Position numbers and translations under genes: made by a program
Source of the DNA: Parascedosporium putredinis
Lineage: Eukaryota; Ascomycota; Sordariomycetes; Microascales; Microascaceae
DNA: 64,000 bases
Assembly (NCBI GenBank): GCA_949357655.1
Contig: CASHTG010000012.1
Coordinates: forward strand, 434,001-498,000
Direction: 5' to 3'
Part shown: positions 1-12,272 of the stretch, piece by piece
Layout of the letters: each line of letters opens with the position of its first letter
Numbering within the stretch: the stretch's first letter is position 1
Notes under the pieces: generated by a model
The model's input: only the letters and a program-made list of their open reading frames with translations
Database searches by the model: none
What the model was told of the DNA's origin: nothing

Positions 1-2377
1 ATTCCCAATGCAGTCTTTTCCCCTCCGTTTTCCCCTACCTTTCTTTTTTTTTCTCTCCTCTCCCCACAACAGCAGCTCGCTTCGTGATGTGAAGGATTGA
101 AGTTTAATGGATCAGCGAGACGGGTTAGGCAGCTCCACCGACGTCTCCGGCCGGGCGAGGACCCGAAAAGAGGTGAGAGGTCCGAAGAAACTGGCTGGTC
201 CAGCGAATCGGGGCTGACCTTGACCAAGGTGGGCATGGCGCGTCTGGTGGGCCGACACAGGTGCCGCTCTCCGTTCAACGATGCAGGCGCATGTAGGAAG
301 TATTAATAATATAGTTCTCGGCCCTCATTGAGTCCTTTCGAGCTCGGCCATGGAAGTTTGAGAATTGGCAGGCTGCTTTAGCGTGCTTTGCAATCAAGTG
401 AGAAGGGGGAGCTCGGAGGCGACAGCGCCGGTTATTAATTTTCTTCCTCTTTCTTTTCTCCGTGCCGAGGGACAATTTTTGCTGGCCTCGCCTCCCCGGG
501 GGCCCACGGCGCTCCGCGATGGCCGCGATTTTTTTCAGGGGGCGGGGTGTGTGCGCGGACGGTGCAAGATTTCGTTTTGAGGCACAATCTGGAGGAGCTT
601 TGGAAGTTTTTGGAAGAATCTCCGAAGACGCGGATCAATAGACCGTCCGTCAGCCGAATTGCAGTTGATCACAATTGGCGCCAAACAATAAGACCTATTC
701 GCAAGCCCTCGCGCTTTCCTCGATCTTTGACTGCAGAGTCTTGAAAAGGGAAGAGCAGGAGCAAGAGGGGCAAGAGCGAGAGAGAATGGAGTGATGTGAT
801 ACGCCACACACGATAGGGAAGTAAGACAATCTGTGGAGTGTAGTAATATGCAGCCACCACCCAACATCTCGTCTTCGCCCGCGGGCAAAGGGTGGTTCTT
901 CGCTTCTCATCATCAGTCCAGGACGCAGCAGAAGGGGAAACATGTATGGCGTTGGCCATTGCAACCGCCGCGTGCGTGCATCGGGGTGTCCGCTCTTGCC
1001 GACCGTCCATTTCATATCCTGACCAGAAGCTCGTTTGGATGTCGCAATTGCGAGTGTGTCAGGCTTTGCACCCACCTCGAGCAAGCGATGCGTGCTGTCA
1101 CTGTTACCCCACGGCAGTGCTTGCGTTCACCTGCCCAATCGAGAAGAATGACAGGCGATGGGAGGAATCTGACACTTGCAAGCAAAAGCAGTGGCTGGTG
1201 TCGACGCAACCTAGCTCGCTGGCCTCCACACGCTACAATAGATGGAGTACGTCGATACGACTTTGGCCTGCGAACGCCTATTTGTGCAGCCAGCCCTGGG
1301 TGACATCCCGCACGTTTTCGGAGCCCCTTCCGAGATATTATGCGCCCAGCTATATCAAAGATGTTATAAGAGAGGGAGCGGCTTGCCCGCAGAAACACAG
1401 CATCCCGGTAGGCCATCATCGGATTTCTTCATGCCCTGAACTTGGGTTTGATTGACCGTGCTGCAGCTCGGCGACAACCAGCGCAGTAAGAGGTCCAAAA
1501 ACAACGTGCAATGCTTGGCATTTGGCCCCTCACAAGATCTGCGTGTGTGCATCCTGACAGAACAGGCGTCTATCTCGACTTCTAAGCCAACCCTCTATGC
1601 TCCATGTTGAAGATAACTGTGAGACCTGGGTAGTTTCCACTCGCACCTACCTATCATTTCTTTTTTCTCTTTCTTTTTCTCACTTTGAATTCAGACATAA
1701 TATGTGGCTGGCCCGGCGAACAGTAGCGAACCCGCCGCAAGAGAGGCATCAAATTGATCGTGAGTATTTCACACTGGCTCCCGTGCGGTGGTCCAGGATC
1801 CAAAAATCGCACAGTCAACTTGCAGATAGTCTTTCTCTTGTCCTTCCGCTGTGTCCAATATCTACTCACGAATCGCGATATCGCTGTGATGAGAAATGAG
1901 AGGGCACGTGTCCAGGCTCTGGAGCGAGATGTCTATATAGGCTTTTATGCAACCTTGATCATTTCCCCTTCTCAATCTTTCCCTTTGCCTGTCTTGGGGT
2001 GGCCTCTGGACCAAGCATTTATACGGCGCCGGGGGTTGTTTAGTGCATTCGCAGAGGTTTCCGCATATGTGAGCGGCTGAAGACCCTTGACAAACGCCTC
2101 AAGACATTTTGTTCTTCCTTTTCAGCTACGAATACTTGGTTTACATGTACTTCCAAATGCGCAGGAGGGAGCGATACGCAACTTGCTCACCTTCAACTTT
2201 GAACTCTTCAATTCCTTTTCTAGAGGCACATCAGTTCCTCAGGTCATGACGGCTTCCTTTCCCCAACCGTCAAGTGTGCATCTTCCTCCAGATGAGACAT
2301 CGAGACTTCGCGCCAACTTAAATTGATTTATCGCCAGACTGGACTCATAGCTACTTATTTTCCGTTCTCGGGAAACA
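1..2377. other. Intergenic, no gene recognised
   Basis: Pyrimidine-rich non-coding DNA upstream of the DUF4246 gene. Open frames of up to 187 codons exist on both strands around 700-1455, but they overlap one another, have no recognisable domain and read as Ser/Arg/Cys-rich compositional noise. Nothing else can be supported here. Confidence 0.6.
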
Positions 2378-4794
2378 ATGCAGGCCGAAGCGGGCACAGA
2401 TGCCGATGGCGGCCTAGAGCGCCGCGTCAAGGCAGAAAACACTTGCCGTCCGTGGCAGCACCGGTTCGCCCACGGAATGATGGACTGGATGTCGGAAACC
2501 CGCATCACGGCCCGGGAGCTCGCGATGCTTAGAGTAATGGATTCCATCACAGACAAGCCCGAGTGGCACGTCAAGATCTTTGACCAAGACTCTATAAATG
2601 CATGGAGGGTCGAGTTCGCCCGCCGAGAGAGATTGGTCAGCCCAAGGGCGTGGGCGTGGTGCTTGGATGAGCTGAGGTGGAAGGCGGACCAGCTCCGCTG
2701 GACGGGCCATGTCGTGGTATATGACGCCGGAGTGGGTGTGGCAAAGGCTACGGTCTCCTCGGCCACTACCGAGGGACTCAAGAAAGAAGTAGCGGCGTTG
2801 ATGAGCGGCGGCGGCGGTGTGGGAGGCGGCCATGGGGGAGGCGGGCCACCAGCAGCGAACCATTGTTGACCCTTCTCGGTATCCCTTAGTCTACGGGCGC
2901 ACCAAGGTCCTCCCGGTCGGCAGTCGCGTCAGCTTGGGCGCGCTCTGGGATCACCTAGGAAAGGGCACCACTTCTGTGAAGGCGCCGCACGAGTTGAAAA
3001 AGATCCTCCACGTGGAAGAAGATGAGCCGATGCGCGTGATTGAGACGTGGCCCTACTACACACCCGGTGCATTGGTGCCACCGGTTGGCTTTATGCAATG
3101 GCGGACCACGAGACCGTGGCGCTACTCGAACAAATTCCAGTGGTTGCCCTGCGAAGCCGAGTTCATCCAGCCCACCAGGGAGAACGAAGGGGAGAGGGGC
3201 AGGATCCAGGTCCGCATCACGAGTTACATCAACGACCTAAGCCCCGGCCCTCACCGCGAGCTCTACCGCCTCGTCGAGGAGATTGCGTCGTCGGCCGTTG
3301 CGGCATGGAATGACGTCCTCGTCCACGCCGTCGACCCCGGCCTCCAACCGATGGGGAAACTATGGACCATGGGACCCGGCCGCACCCCGTTGCGCATCCT
3401 CTCGTTTGGCCTCGACACGTGCTTGCCGGTGCCGGCCAGCGGGTACTGCTGGAAGAACGAGGGCCATTTTTACGTGCAGCTGCGCGCGATTTCTAATGGC
3501 TGGGAAGATGCGGATCCGGAGGAACGCGGCGCAGCGTTGGCCGAGGTTACGGCTCGCATGCGGGACGCGGAACGGATCGGGCCCATGGGGACCGCTCTTC
3601 GGTTTCCGTACGATTACCACGAGGATATGTGGGAGGATCTGGAGCCGTTTATGCATCCGGAGCCGGGCACGCTGTTCTCGTTTGAGGAGTGGAAGGATGG
3701 AAGCAAGGCAGGGAAGTATCGTGGGTATAAGTGGAGCGCTGAACCGCGGGCCGAACTCGGTCGTATGCCCCCATGCGAAGAGATTCTAGGGCATCGGGGG
3801 ATGGTCTAGATGGGGAAGCAAGAGGTTCAACGCAAGGCGCCGATGGCAATGATGACGCCGATGACGATTATGATGATGACTACAGCGATGATGATGATGG
3901 TGATGATGATGATGCAGGTGAAGATGGCGAGGCAGACCTCGACAAGGACCCTATTTGCCCGGGTTGCCCGCATACGGAAGAGGAAAATGTCACCGGGAGC
4001 GTTCGGGATCTAAAGGGCTCCAAAGAGCTCCGGAACCAGGACGAGAATGACAGCTTCCAAAGGCGGGGATACAACTACAGCACGACTTCAAGGACACGGG
4101 CTTACAACTCTACGTCAGGATCCAGAGCATCGAGCTTACCCCGGACGAGCCTCGCTTCGACGGCACGGATTGGGCTACTGAAGGCATGCTCAACGAGCGA
4201 ATCGTCGCCACGTCCATCGTCTTTTTCGACATGGACAACCTAAGCGGCCCAGCAACACTCTCCTTCCGTATCCCTACCGACTTTGACCAGGCGGTGGACA
4301 GGCTGCAGCGGTTCCCCGAGGACGCGCGCAAGTTTGCGAGCGTGTTTGACATTACCGAGGACCCAGACCTCGAGGAAGTTCACCACATGCAGGATCTCGG
4401 ATCCGTCTCGATATCAACCGAGGGGAGAATGGTCTCCTTCCCCAGCCCGCTGCACTACCGACTGGGCCCCGTCGCGCTCGGCGACGACGCGTCGCGGCCC
4501 GGACGGCTCCGCTATCTGACTTTGTGCCTGTGCGATCCCAACGAAAAGGTGATTTCGACGCGGGACGTGACCCCGCAGAGCTTCGAGTGGTGGCTCGAGG
4601 ATACGCGCGTCAGGTCACGCCTCGGGCGGCGAAAGCTTCCCACCGAGCTCGTGCACGATATCATTCGGGAGGCGCGCGGAGAGATGATGAGCGAGGAGGA
4701 GGGCGCGGGGTATCGGGCGCAGATTGCCGGCGAGAGGGCGAGCGTGATGGCGGAACTTGACCGGCTCTTGTGGCGACACAATTGGACCGAGTAA
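2378..4794 (+). CDS. DUF4246 domain protein (frame-broken by sequence errors)
   Basis: Large fungal protein of the DUF4246 family; no biochemical role is established. Three frames read as one protein of about 806 codons. The family hallmarks appear in order: ITDKPEWHVKIFD (residues ~55-70), a Cys/Trp segment DELRWKADQLRWTGHVVV, YPLVYGRTKVLP, the KFQWLPCEAEF segment, ITSYINDLSP, an acidic Asp-rich tract near 3860-3930, then GMLNERIVATSIVFFD and a C-terminal LPTELVHDIIREA helix. The start ATG at 2378 follows a clean AAACA context. Breaks lie near 2800-2860 (two G apparently missing), in the C run 3768-3772 and in the G run 4064-4067; adding those bases rejoins the family sequence. Single copy, no intron seen, head-to-tail with the F-box gene 660 bp downstream. 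Confidence 0.88.
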
Positions 4795-5458
4795 TCAGAC
4801 GATGCTTTTAACTCTCCCTCTCTAGCTTTCTTCTATTCTGTCTCTTTTTTCTTTTTTTTTTTTTCTTCCTTCTTCTATTTGCCTAGCGAGCAGAGCTTCT
4901 AGAAATGAAAGCAAAGTCAAAGAATGGCGTGCGGAATGGCTACCACGTGCGGCTGGTGCGACCCAGGAAAGCGAAAACCTACGTCACTTAGAACGTTTAG
5001 CATGATCAGCTGTGGTTGGCGATAAGGGGACAGGACGAGGCCCAGTGGAGTTTGACAAACACACTAATGCCGTCAGCGCGATCTTGCCACACACCTTGAC
5101 CATGAGTTACCGTTGTCCATTGAAAGCAGGCACGGATGACGAATGGCAAAGTGTCATGTCGGAAACTTCAACGCATCATCGCTCGAGTCGTTATAACCTC
5201 GCCGTTGATCACGAACCATTTACTCACCCATCATTTTCCCTCCTCTCTCCTCTCCTTCCCTCACTGCGGCTGAGTGGAGTAAGTACAGTGGCTTTGATAA
5301 GATTGTATCCAGCAAACAATTTTAAACCAGTTTATAAAAAGTGAAAAAGAAAAAGAAAAGCCAGTCTAGTTCGAGTGTGAGCAGCCAGACGGACTTTTGG
5401 CGATCTCTTCCATCCCTTTTTTTTTTTGGAACCACATAACAACATAGTTCTCGACCTG
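4795..5458. other. Intergenic: terminator and promoter region
   Basis: Pyrimidine-rich tail after the DUF4246 stop with a T-run near 4850-4862, then about 550 bp of mixed composition leading to the F-box gene. A second T-run (5417-5427) lies about 32 bp before the F-box ATG. No other feature seen. Confidence 0.5.
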
Positions 5459-6293
5459 ATGTCCGGGCCCGAAGCCGGCCGGCCTCGCGAGCCCGGCACC
5501 CCACGGAACGCTAATGCGGCCCGTGATGCCGTCCTGTCAACGCCCGAGCTCTTAGTGCTCACGCTAGAACACCTCGACATCAAAACGCTCCTCGTCGACG
5601 CGCAGCTCGTGTGCAGTCAGTGGCGAGACCTGATCAACTCTACCGCGTCGTTGCAGAGACAGCTCTTTTTCCTTCCGGCCGCCGACCGCAGAGGCGCAAA
5701 CGGAGACATGGCGGGGCCGGGTGAGGGATCCTACGCGGAACTGAACCCGCTGCTAGTCAAATTCTTTGGGCCCTTTTACCCCACAGAGCTCCCGGGGTTC
5801 CGCGAAGGGCGGTTCTCGTCATTTGACGAAGTCGACGAGGACTACTACGACGCGCTAGCGGGCCTCAAGAGGAAGTGGGCGGGCGGCGCAACCCGGCGTT
5901 TGCGCGACCGGAGGCGAGCTGGCGGCGGATGCTACCCGCGCAGCCGCCGCCGCGGGTGCTGCATTCGCTCAAGATTCGTCGGGCGCACGTGCGGGGTGGA
6001 AGCCCGCGGCGCTCGAGTTCCCGCTGGGGCTGCGGATGGGTCAGCTGTGGGAGCACGTGGAAGGGTCGTTCTTACACGGGGCCAAGGTGACGGTGCTGGA
6101 CCGGCGCTTCATCGAGGAGTCGACGTGCCGGCAGATGAAGCTGAGCGGGTACCACCGGGAGTTTTGGAGGCGGGTGGGCGGGGCGGACCTCTTCGTGTTT
6201 GGCATCGTCATGGACGCGTCGGATAGGATGGATCTGAGGCGGAAGAGGGGTTTTACTGGGATGGGGGTTCATGTGAGTCGGAGGGTTGAGTGA
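5459..6293 (+). CDS. F-box domain protein (two frame breaks)
   Basis: Predicted substrate-recruiting F-box protein, which would dock on Skp1 in an SCF ubiquitin ligase. The N-terminal F-box reads LSTPELLVLTLEHLDIKTL, then VCSQWRDLINSTASLQRQLFF, the classic fungal spacing. The middle carries the fungal F-box hallmark FARPEASWRRMLPAQPPP, followed by LRMGQLWEHVEGSF, and the C-terminus is short. About 278 codons if one G is added near 5877-5883 and one in the G run 5992-5995. ATG 5459 is chosen because the upstream in-frame codons are not ATG. The target of the protein cannot be inferred. It stands alone between two intergenic stretches. Confidence 0.8.
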
Positions 6294-6983
6294 TGAGGAG
6301 ACGGAGACGGTTTTTCTTTTCTCCTCTGGTCTTTCCTAGCCTCTTCGGTTCCCCAACAAAAGATGAGGGAACTAGAATTCCATGTTTGTCGTGTGCTCAC
6401 CACTTGAACATGGCGTCGTGCGTATCTCTATTCCGGGGCCCCGAGATGTCTTTTCTCCGAGGCGTCTCGCCTCGTCCAAATACTCCTTTCTATTTCTTTT
6501 TTCTCTCTACTTCTCCATGCGAAAAGACCAGACGCGCGGCAGATCTCAGCCATGCTATTCTCGTCAGGCGGGAGCAAGAATGTCTCATCGGCTCGCACAC
6601 CTGACGCTCTTTTTGGAACCTCGAGGGCCGTTTTACCCGCTCTCTCTCCTTGTGGACGTGGTTGGACCCTTTTTTTCTTTCTTTTTTGAGCGGAGAGAGA
6701 GAGAGAACAACGAATTCGATCAGTTCAGGGATCTTTGCAAGCGAATATCCAAAATGCCTTCCCGTTGTTGTTTACTTTTTCGATCCGCCATAACAAAGAG
6801 GTTGAAAAGGTCATGTCATCGACAGGTGCACATATTCCATACAGGCACAGCATCAACGCGGATGGAAAAAGAAGGAACACCGGCACGACAAGCGCTGGAT
6901 GACGTGAATATATACTTGCTTTTTCCGCTTCCGCCTCTCGCTTTTTCTTGGTTTTCCTTTTTCATGTCTCTGAACATACTTAT

Positions 6984-7010
6984 CCTTCTTTTTCTTCTTC
7001 TTCTTCTTCC
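6984..7010 (+). repeat. CTT-type microsatellite
   Basis: Short imperfect run of CTT units in non-coding pyrimidine-rich DNA. Confidence 0.8.
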
Positions 7011-7829
7011 CCATCTATCTGTTTTCGTTGTTTACTAAACCACCAAGCCGTCTCCGCAGTGGTGGCTGGAGGAGGAAGCGAGAGACAGGAAAAGACACTG
7101 GGAAGAGGACACATCCGCACGAACCAATTTGTTGCGGATTGTCTATTCCGAGGGTCCGCTTCCTGGAGATGGGGTGAGACATGGCAAGAATAGTATCGCG
7201 CAGAGGTCAAGATTTCTTTTCTTTTCTTCTCTTTCGCTACCCTGGCCTGGGAGTCCTTTTGTCTTGAAGCGATGGGCTTGAGCAGTAAACCCGACCTCTT
7301 GCTTTCCTAAGCCGTTTCTTTTCCCTTGGTTACTTGTATGCTCTCTCCCGTTTTTCTTTTCCTTTTTTTCTTTTTAATCCAAAAGGACTTTTCAATTCCG
7401 CGCACCTTTTACCATAGTCCCCAATCTTTTTCAGGAAAAGAACAAGGGTTCGACCAGAGGGGTACTACCGTATGATCAAAACTACCATGCCGACGGGAAC
7501 CATCATGGGAGGGGAAGGAAAGACCGGAGATGACCCCGGGCCTCTCGGGGCGGTGGTACAAGCCTCGTCAGGGTAGAACAAGTAAAAGGAGCGCTGGAAC
7601 CCCGAAAGTGCCAACTCCCGGCGCCATCGCTGTCACCCTTACAACGCGATTGGGGACCTGGGCAATGGGATGATGACTGAGTGAAGCAAGGGGAGCACAA
7701 GGGCTTTCTCCCCTCTCTTGTGCGAGCATCCATACATCACCAGGCTGCCTTAGCTTCTGTCCTCCCCTCCCTTTGTTTCTTGACATGTACGCCTCCCTAC
7801 TACCTCGGACTGCTGCAGGGAAGTCCGGA

Positions 7830-7977
7830 CGACGAAAAAAAAAAAAACCAAAAGGAGGCGACAGTCCCGAGAAGCAGGGAGCGCGGGGCGGGAAGGCGGC
7901 AAGCCGCCGGAAGAGCGGGAGGGAAGAGAGAGGGACGAGGCAAGAGGCAAGAGACAAAGAGAGAGGAGGGAAGGGAT
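7830..7977 (+). repeat. Purine-rich tract
   Basis: Nearly 150 bases dominated by A and G with few T, starting with a run of thirteen A (7835-7847) and ending in GAGAGAGGAGGG repeats. It has low complexity and no coding signal. Confidence 0.6.
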
Positions 7978-9469
7978 GACTTTTGTGAACCCGACGCCAG
8001 GTGTCGGGAATCGCCAAGCCTTTTGTCGTGTGTCGTCCACCGTGTCGTCGTGTGCCGATGTCTTGAAATCGGCAGGGATGGGAGAGCTGGAAGATGGCCG
8101 AGGAACCGAGCCGGTTCCTTGTTTCCTTTGGGCGCCCCGAGAACTAATGCACGTTCGCGATGGGGAAACTGACGGGATTGGGGATTGGGGCTTCCTTGAA
8201 CGGTGTATATGGAAAGGAGGATGTTAATACAAGCGTGTCTTGACATTCCCGACCCATGTCGACACGTATTAGATTGAAGATCGTGGCCGCTCGATGGAAT
8301 AGGCATGGATCTGTGGCTGCCAAAATACCCAACATTGAACTCTTTTTCATTTCCGTCCAGTTGTTGTTCTTGCTCCTTCTTCCAGGGCGGTTCTCCGTGG
8401 GCATGCTTGCTTCTTTCTCACCTCCAAGCCTCCATCCCCCTTTTTGACATAATTTTCTTTCCCTGTCTGGGCCTCTTCTCAGCTCGGGCTTCAATCCCAC
8501 AACATTCTTTCAGCTGATCAGTAATCCGCACTCGTTCGGCATGCGACCACCAGGCGGTGCGCCACAACCTGCAGGGCGAGCAGCGTGAGACCTTTGGGGC
8601 CCTCGGATTACTGATCTTCAAGGCTCGACGCCCATCGTCACCGCTTTGAGGAGACAATTAAGACTTTGAATAAACACACAACACATGGCCTCGACCTAGT
8701 CAACTCATGTGTTTGTCTTGCCTTTCAAAAGGGTCGAAAAGGACCATTCTATGTAGGGTCATCTGGAATGCATGTAAGCTTGAAGTCAGGGAGGGGAGGG
8801 AGGAGGGTGACAGTACGTAGGTAGGTGCCCGTAAAGAGGCTTCGAAGGACATCAACCAAGATGTTGGTGGGAATCATATTCCTCCGGCCTTTCTCATCAG
8901 CCTCTTTTTCTTTCTCTTAATGTGACCAACGGCCTTCTTGGATACGTTGGGAGAACGGGCTGGGCTGGACCCTTGGCGTTTCTCGGCCCTTCACCTTATT
9001 ACAAGCCACAAAACAAGCTTGTTTCTTCGAACACGAGGAGACACACACCACACGCGCGCGCAGACTAGCAGACCGAGAGGAGGAGGAGGAGGGTAACCCC
9101 AATAAAAGAGAACAAGAAGAGGGCGAGAGACACCGCTCCTCCATCTCGCTTCCACCAGCGCACCCGGAGCGGTGATGGTAAGCAAAGAGCAAGAAAGAAA
9201 AAAGAAAAGAAACTATGCAACGCCTCTTCCTCTCGCCGCAATCCCATTTCCGTGAAGAAGAGGCCCGGGGCTATTGGCTCTTTGAGCGAGCGAGCCTCGC
9301 CAAGCTAACAAAAAGAGGAAATAAGAATCAAAAAATAAAAGAAAGAAGAAACGAGTGGGGAACCAAAGGAATGTATTATGCACGACGATTCCGGCACGGA
9401 GGCTACGATCCCCTGTAGGTGTCTATTTAGGGTCCGTGGGGAGAATCCGCGCTTTACGAAGTGAGACGG

Positions 9470-9640
9470 ACGCCCTTCTTCAAGACTAGCAAGAATGACG
9501 AAAGGGAGGGGGGCTGCGGGGATCGAGAAGCAAGGATAGGCGGAGGGAAGGGGGACAAGAGAAGCGGGAGGGTACGGGAGGGGGGGGGGAGGCAAAGGGT
9601 CTCAAAGGAGGGATGGGATAGAGAAAAAAAAAAAAAGCAA
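9470..9640 (+). repeat. G/A-rich tract with a nine-G run
   Basis: Purine-rich stretch with several G runs of three to nine within about 120 bases, which could form a G-quadruplex, and a terminal run of thirteen A. It lies 380-550 bp upstream of the sulfotransferase ATG. Any regulatory role is inference. Confidence 0.5.
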
Positions 9641-10020
9641 CATGGTGGGGAGCATCTCGCTCCTTGTACCTGCTCCATCCATTCTCGCCTTTTACTTATA
9701 GCCTCCGATCTCTCCTTTTTTATTCCCTTGTGGTAGTTGGCTCTGCCGATGCTCTTAAAAGTCTCGTGTATCGATTCCAGGGACCTAGAAAGCTTCCAAC
9801 TCTTGCAAGACGTGGTGAGAAAGAAAGACATATACAGAAGCACCATCAACCCATTCTCCACGATCTTACCCTACATACCGTGTCGACTCCTTCACTTTCT
9901 CGTCTCGCTGAAGAACCTCGCTCCTCCCTCCCTCTCTTACCACGTTTTCCCACCTTTTCTTCCCCGTGGGATAGCGTTCGACATCTTCAGCCAGGCAGTC
10001 CCTCGCCCCCAAAAGAAACC

Positions 10021-11146
10021 ATGGCTTCCAAAACCAGCAACGGGAACCTCGCCGAGAGAGACGCGAGTCCCCGCATCGTGCCCATGAGGGTGATTGTCTG
10101 CGGCCTGATGAGGACAGGCACCCTGAGTACGTGACCTTGCACCGTGTCCCCCAACAAATGAATAGTAGTGATTGCATCTCCCACAAACCCCTCCCCCTCC
10201 TACCTCTCTCTAACCACTGATCAACCTCTCTAGGCATGAGAGCCGCCCTGAGGCAGCTCGGCATCCACGACGTCTACCACATGCAGACCACCGGCACAAA
10301 CCCCCAAGACATCCCCGAGTGGTCCCGCGCCATCGACGCAAAGTACAACGGCGTCGGCGAGTTTGGACGCGAGGACTGGGACAAACTTCTCGGTACCCAC
10401 CAGGTATGAGAATATCTCCTTCTACTCCTCCCTTCCCCCTTATCCCCCTCCAAGGTGAATGTAAGGGGAAACAGAGTGCGAACAGCCCTATCTCTAGAAG
10501 AGGAAAAGAAAAGGCTTACCTGGAATACCTCCCCCAACAAACAGGCCACCACCGACATCCCAGCCTCCTTCTTCGGCGCCGAACTCGCCGCCGCCTACCC
10601 CGAAGCCAAAGTCGTCATCCTCAACCGCGAGCGCGAAAAGTGGTACGACTCCTGCCTCTCCTCCATCCACGCCGCCTTCTCCTCCCTCTCCACCCTCGAC
10701 AAGATCCTCATCGTCCTCTTCGACCCGCCCTTCCGCCAGTTCGGCGGCTTCATGCGCAAGATCAACACCCAGGTCCAGGGCTTCGACTGGCCCCAAAAGG
10801 AAAAAGCCCTCGCCTTCTTCGACGGCTACTACGCCGAGTGGAGGTCCCGCATCCCCGCGACCGCGTCCTCGAGTACCGCGTCCAGGACGGCTGGGCGCCC
10901 CTCTGCCAGCACCTCGGCTTGCCCATCCCCACCGTCGTCGGCCCGGACGGCTTCCTCGTCGAGGCGCCCTTTCCCCGCCTCAACGACGGGGCTTCCATGC
11001 GCGCTGCCGCCCAGATCAAGATGGCGCAGATGCGCGCTAGGGTGTTGACGCGCCTCGCGGGCTGGGCTCAGATCCTGGCTATCGTCGTCTTGGTGATCTA
11101 TATCTGGTATACGAGGAGGTCGACGTCCGGACCGTTGGAGCTGTGA
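10021..11146 (+). CDS. Sulfotransferase_4-family protein, membrane-anchored
   Basis: P-loop sulfotransferase-like protein of the fungal Sulfotransferase_4 family, often mis-annotated as NAD-dependent epimerase; its substrate is unknown. Exons 10021-10126, 10234-10403 and 10545-11146; introns of 107 and 141 bp have GTACGT and GTATGA donors, and the first has a CTAAC branch site. The N-terminus holds the PAPS-binding-like VIVCGLMRTGTLSMRAAL (residues ~24-41). It is followed by DVYHM, WDKLLGTHQATTDIPA, the EAKVVILNREREKWYDS strand-helix, WPQKEKA and a C-terminal hydrophobic segment AQILAIVVLVIYIWY, a single membrane anchor. About 292 aa. One C is missing in the run 10853-10856; with it the reading continues WRSRIPRDRVLEYRVQDGW. 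The ATG sits in a strong AAACCATGGC context. Confidence 0.85.
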
Positions 11147-12272
11147 GCGATGCGGTGGGATTTACTTTTCTTTCTCTTCTCTCTTCTTCCTTATTTTAAG
11201 CACCAAGCCATATAATCTTATGAGTAGCAAGGCTCTTTCTTAGTTTGCGGAGGTTGGAGAGGCGCGGACGCGGAGTTCTCTTCTGGCGCAACGTTTTCAT
11301 CGACAACATTGAAGACGCTGTGGCCCTGGATCACACTTTGATCATCATTCCTCTGGGACTTTTCTCAAGAGAAGAACATTTTTAAACAAAAAACAAAACA
11401 TTTACCACCGCCCATTTCTGGCCAGTCCTGTTTCATTTTCTCCCGAGAATGCATGCAAGCATCAAAGTAATGTTGATTTCCTCAATTTCCCCAGCATTCC
11501 AGCTTTCGTAACTTGCATAGGCTGCGAGCTTCTTCGATGAAACGGCCATTTCCATAGTCCCTCTTATCTTGAGAAAGGATCGCCCGGTCGTGTCCGGGGC
11601 CGGTTCGATGGCATCGGCCTCGCGAAGCAGATGCCGAGCGCGATCGAAAGAGTGAGGAGAAATACCTGTAGATGTATTCAAATGGGAGCCCTCCAAAATG
11701 GTCCTCTCTTATAAGATCACGGGAAACCACACGTAGGCAAAACAACATGTCAAACGTCAAAAGAAAACTTGTATTCTCTCCTATTCCCAACACCGAGCAT
11801 ACAAGGTGAACTCGATTCATCTCATCTACTAAGAATGCCCTCGCTTCGAGAACGCATGGGGTCAAGAAAACGGAGGGAGAAGAACATGAAAAATGAAAAA
11901 GAAGAGAAATGCCGGAAAACGCCACTCATGTTGCTATTCGCCCATAAACCCAATACCTTCTTTCCCAAGGTATTATGGTCAGAAAGGAAAACTCCTAATC
12001 AATGTCTCACCCGGCCCCAATGCTGATGAGAATGAATATGTAGAAGAAGAAATGGAAGGGTGAGAAGAATGTTTTCAACGCCTCCTCGGAGAAAGAATGA
12101 GAAACTCCATGACCCATCACCGCTCACTTATGCCTGAAAGAAAAAGGGTAGGAAAAGAAAACGAGAGCGTGGCTTTCGTTTTCGGCTCATCTCACGAGGG
12201 GATAGAGCTAGAAGAGAAGAAGAAAAGAAGGAAAAAGAAATAAAAGCCCCTCGAGATAAGTCAAGAGGGTAA
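11147..12272. other. Intergenic between convergent genes
   Basis: 3' flanks of the sulfotransferase (+) and the small secreted protein gene (-). It contains the doubtful minus-strand frame listed separately and AG-rich DNA at 11860-12240. Nothing else is supported. Confidence 0.5.
11433..11696 (-). CDS. Possible small ORF, doubtful
   Basis: An 87-codon ATG-initiated frame whose middle reads like a helical protein segment (SFDRARHLLREADAIEPAP, then VSSKKLAAYASYESW). No family was recognised, no splice partners were found and codon bias is weaker than in the confident genes. It could be an exon of an unmodelled gene, a relic, or chance. Confidence 0.18.
   Translation of the reverse strand: MEGSHLNTSTGISPHSFDRARHLLREADAIEPAPDTTGRSFLKIRGTMEMAVSSKKLAAYASYESWNAGEIEEINITLMLACILGRK

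Larger units (their letters stand above)
6294..10020. other. 3.7-kb intergenic region with pyrimidine and purine tracts
   Basis: No supportable gene. It holds a CTT-type microsatellite (6984-7010), a purine-rich stretch (about 7830-7977), and a second purine/G-rich stretch (about 9470-9640) containing a run of nine G and a run of thirteen A. Open frames here have Ser/Phe/Arg-biased composition and overlap on both strands. The last 300 bp are CT-rich and look like the promoter/5' leader of the sulfotransferase gene. Confidence 0.55.

Noticed and set aside
892..1455. 187-codon open frame on the plus strand
   Set aside because: Overlaps other long frames on both strands, Ser/Arg/Cys-biased, no domain and no splice partner.
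10850..10860. Programmed ribosomal frameshifting as explanation of the frame breaks
   Set aside because: Breaks occur in many unrelated genes, up to seven per gene, at plain C/G runs without slippery heptamers or a common direction signal other than loss of one base.
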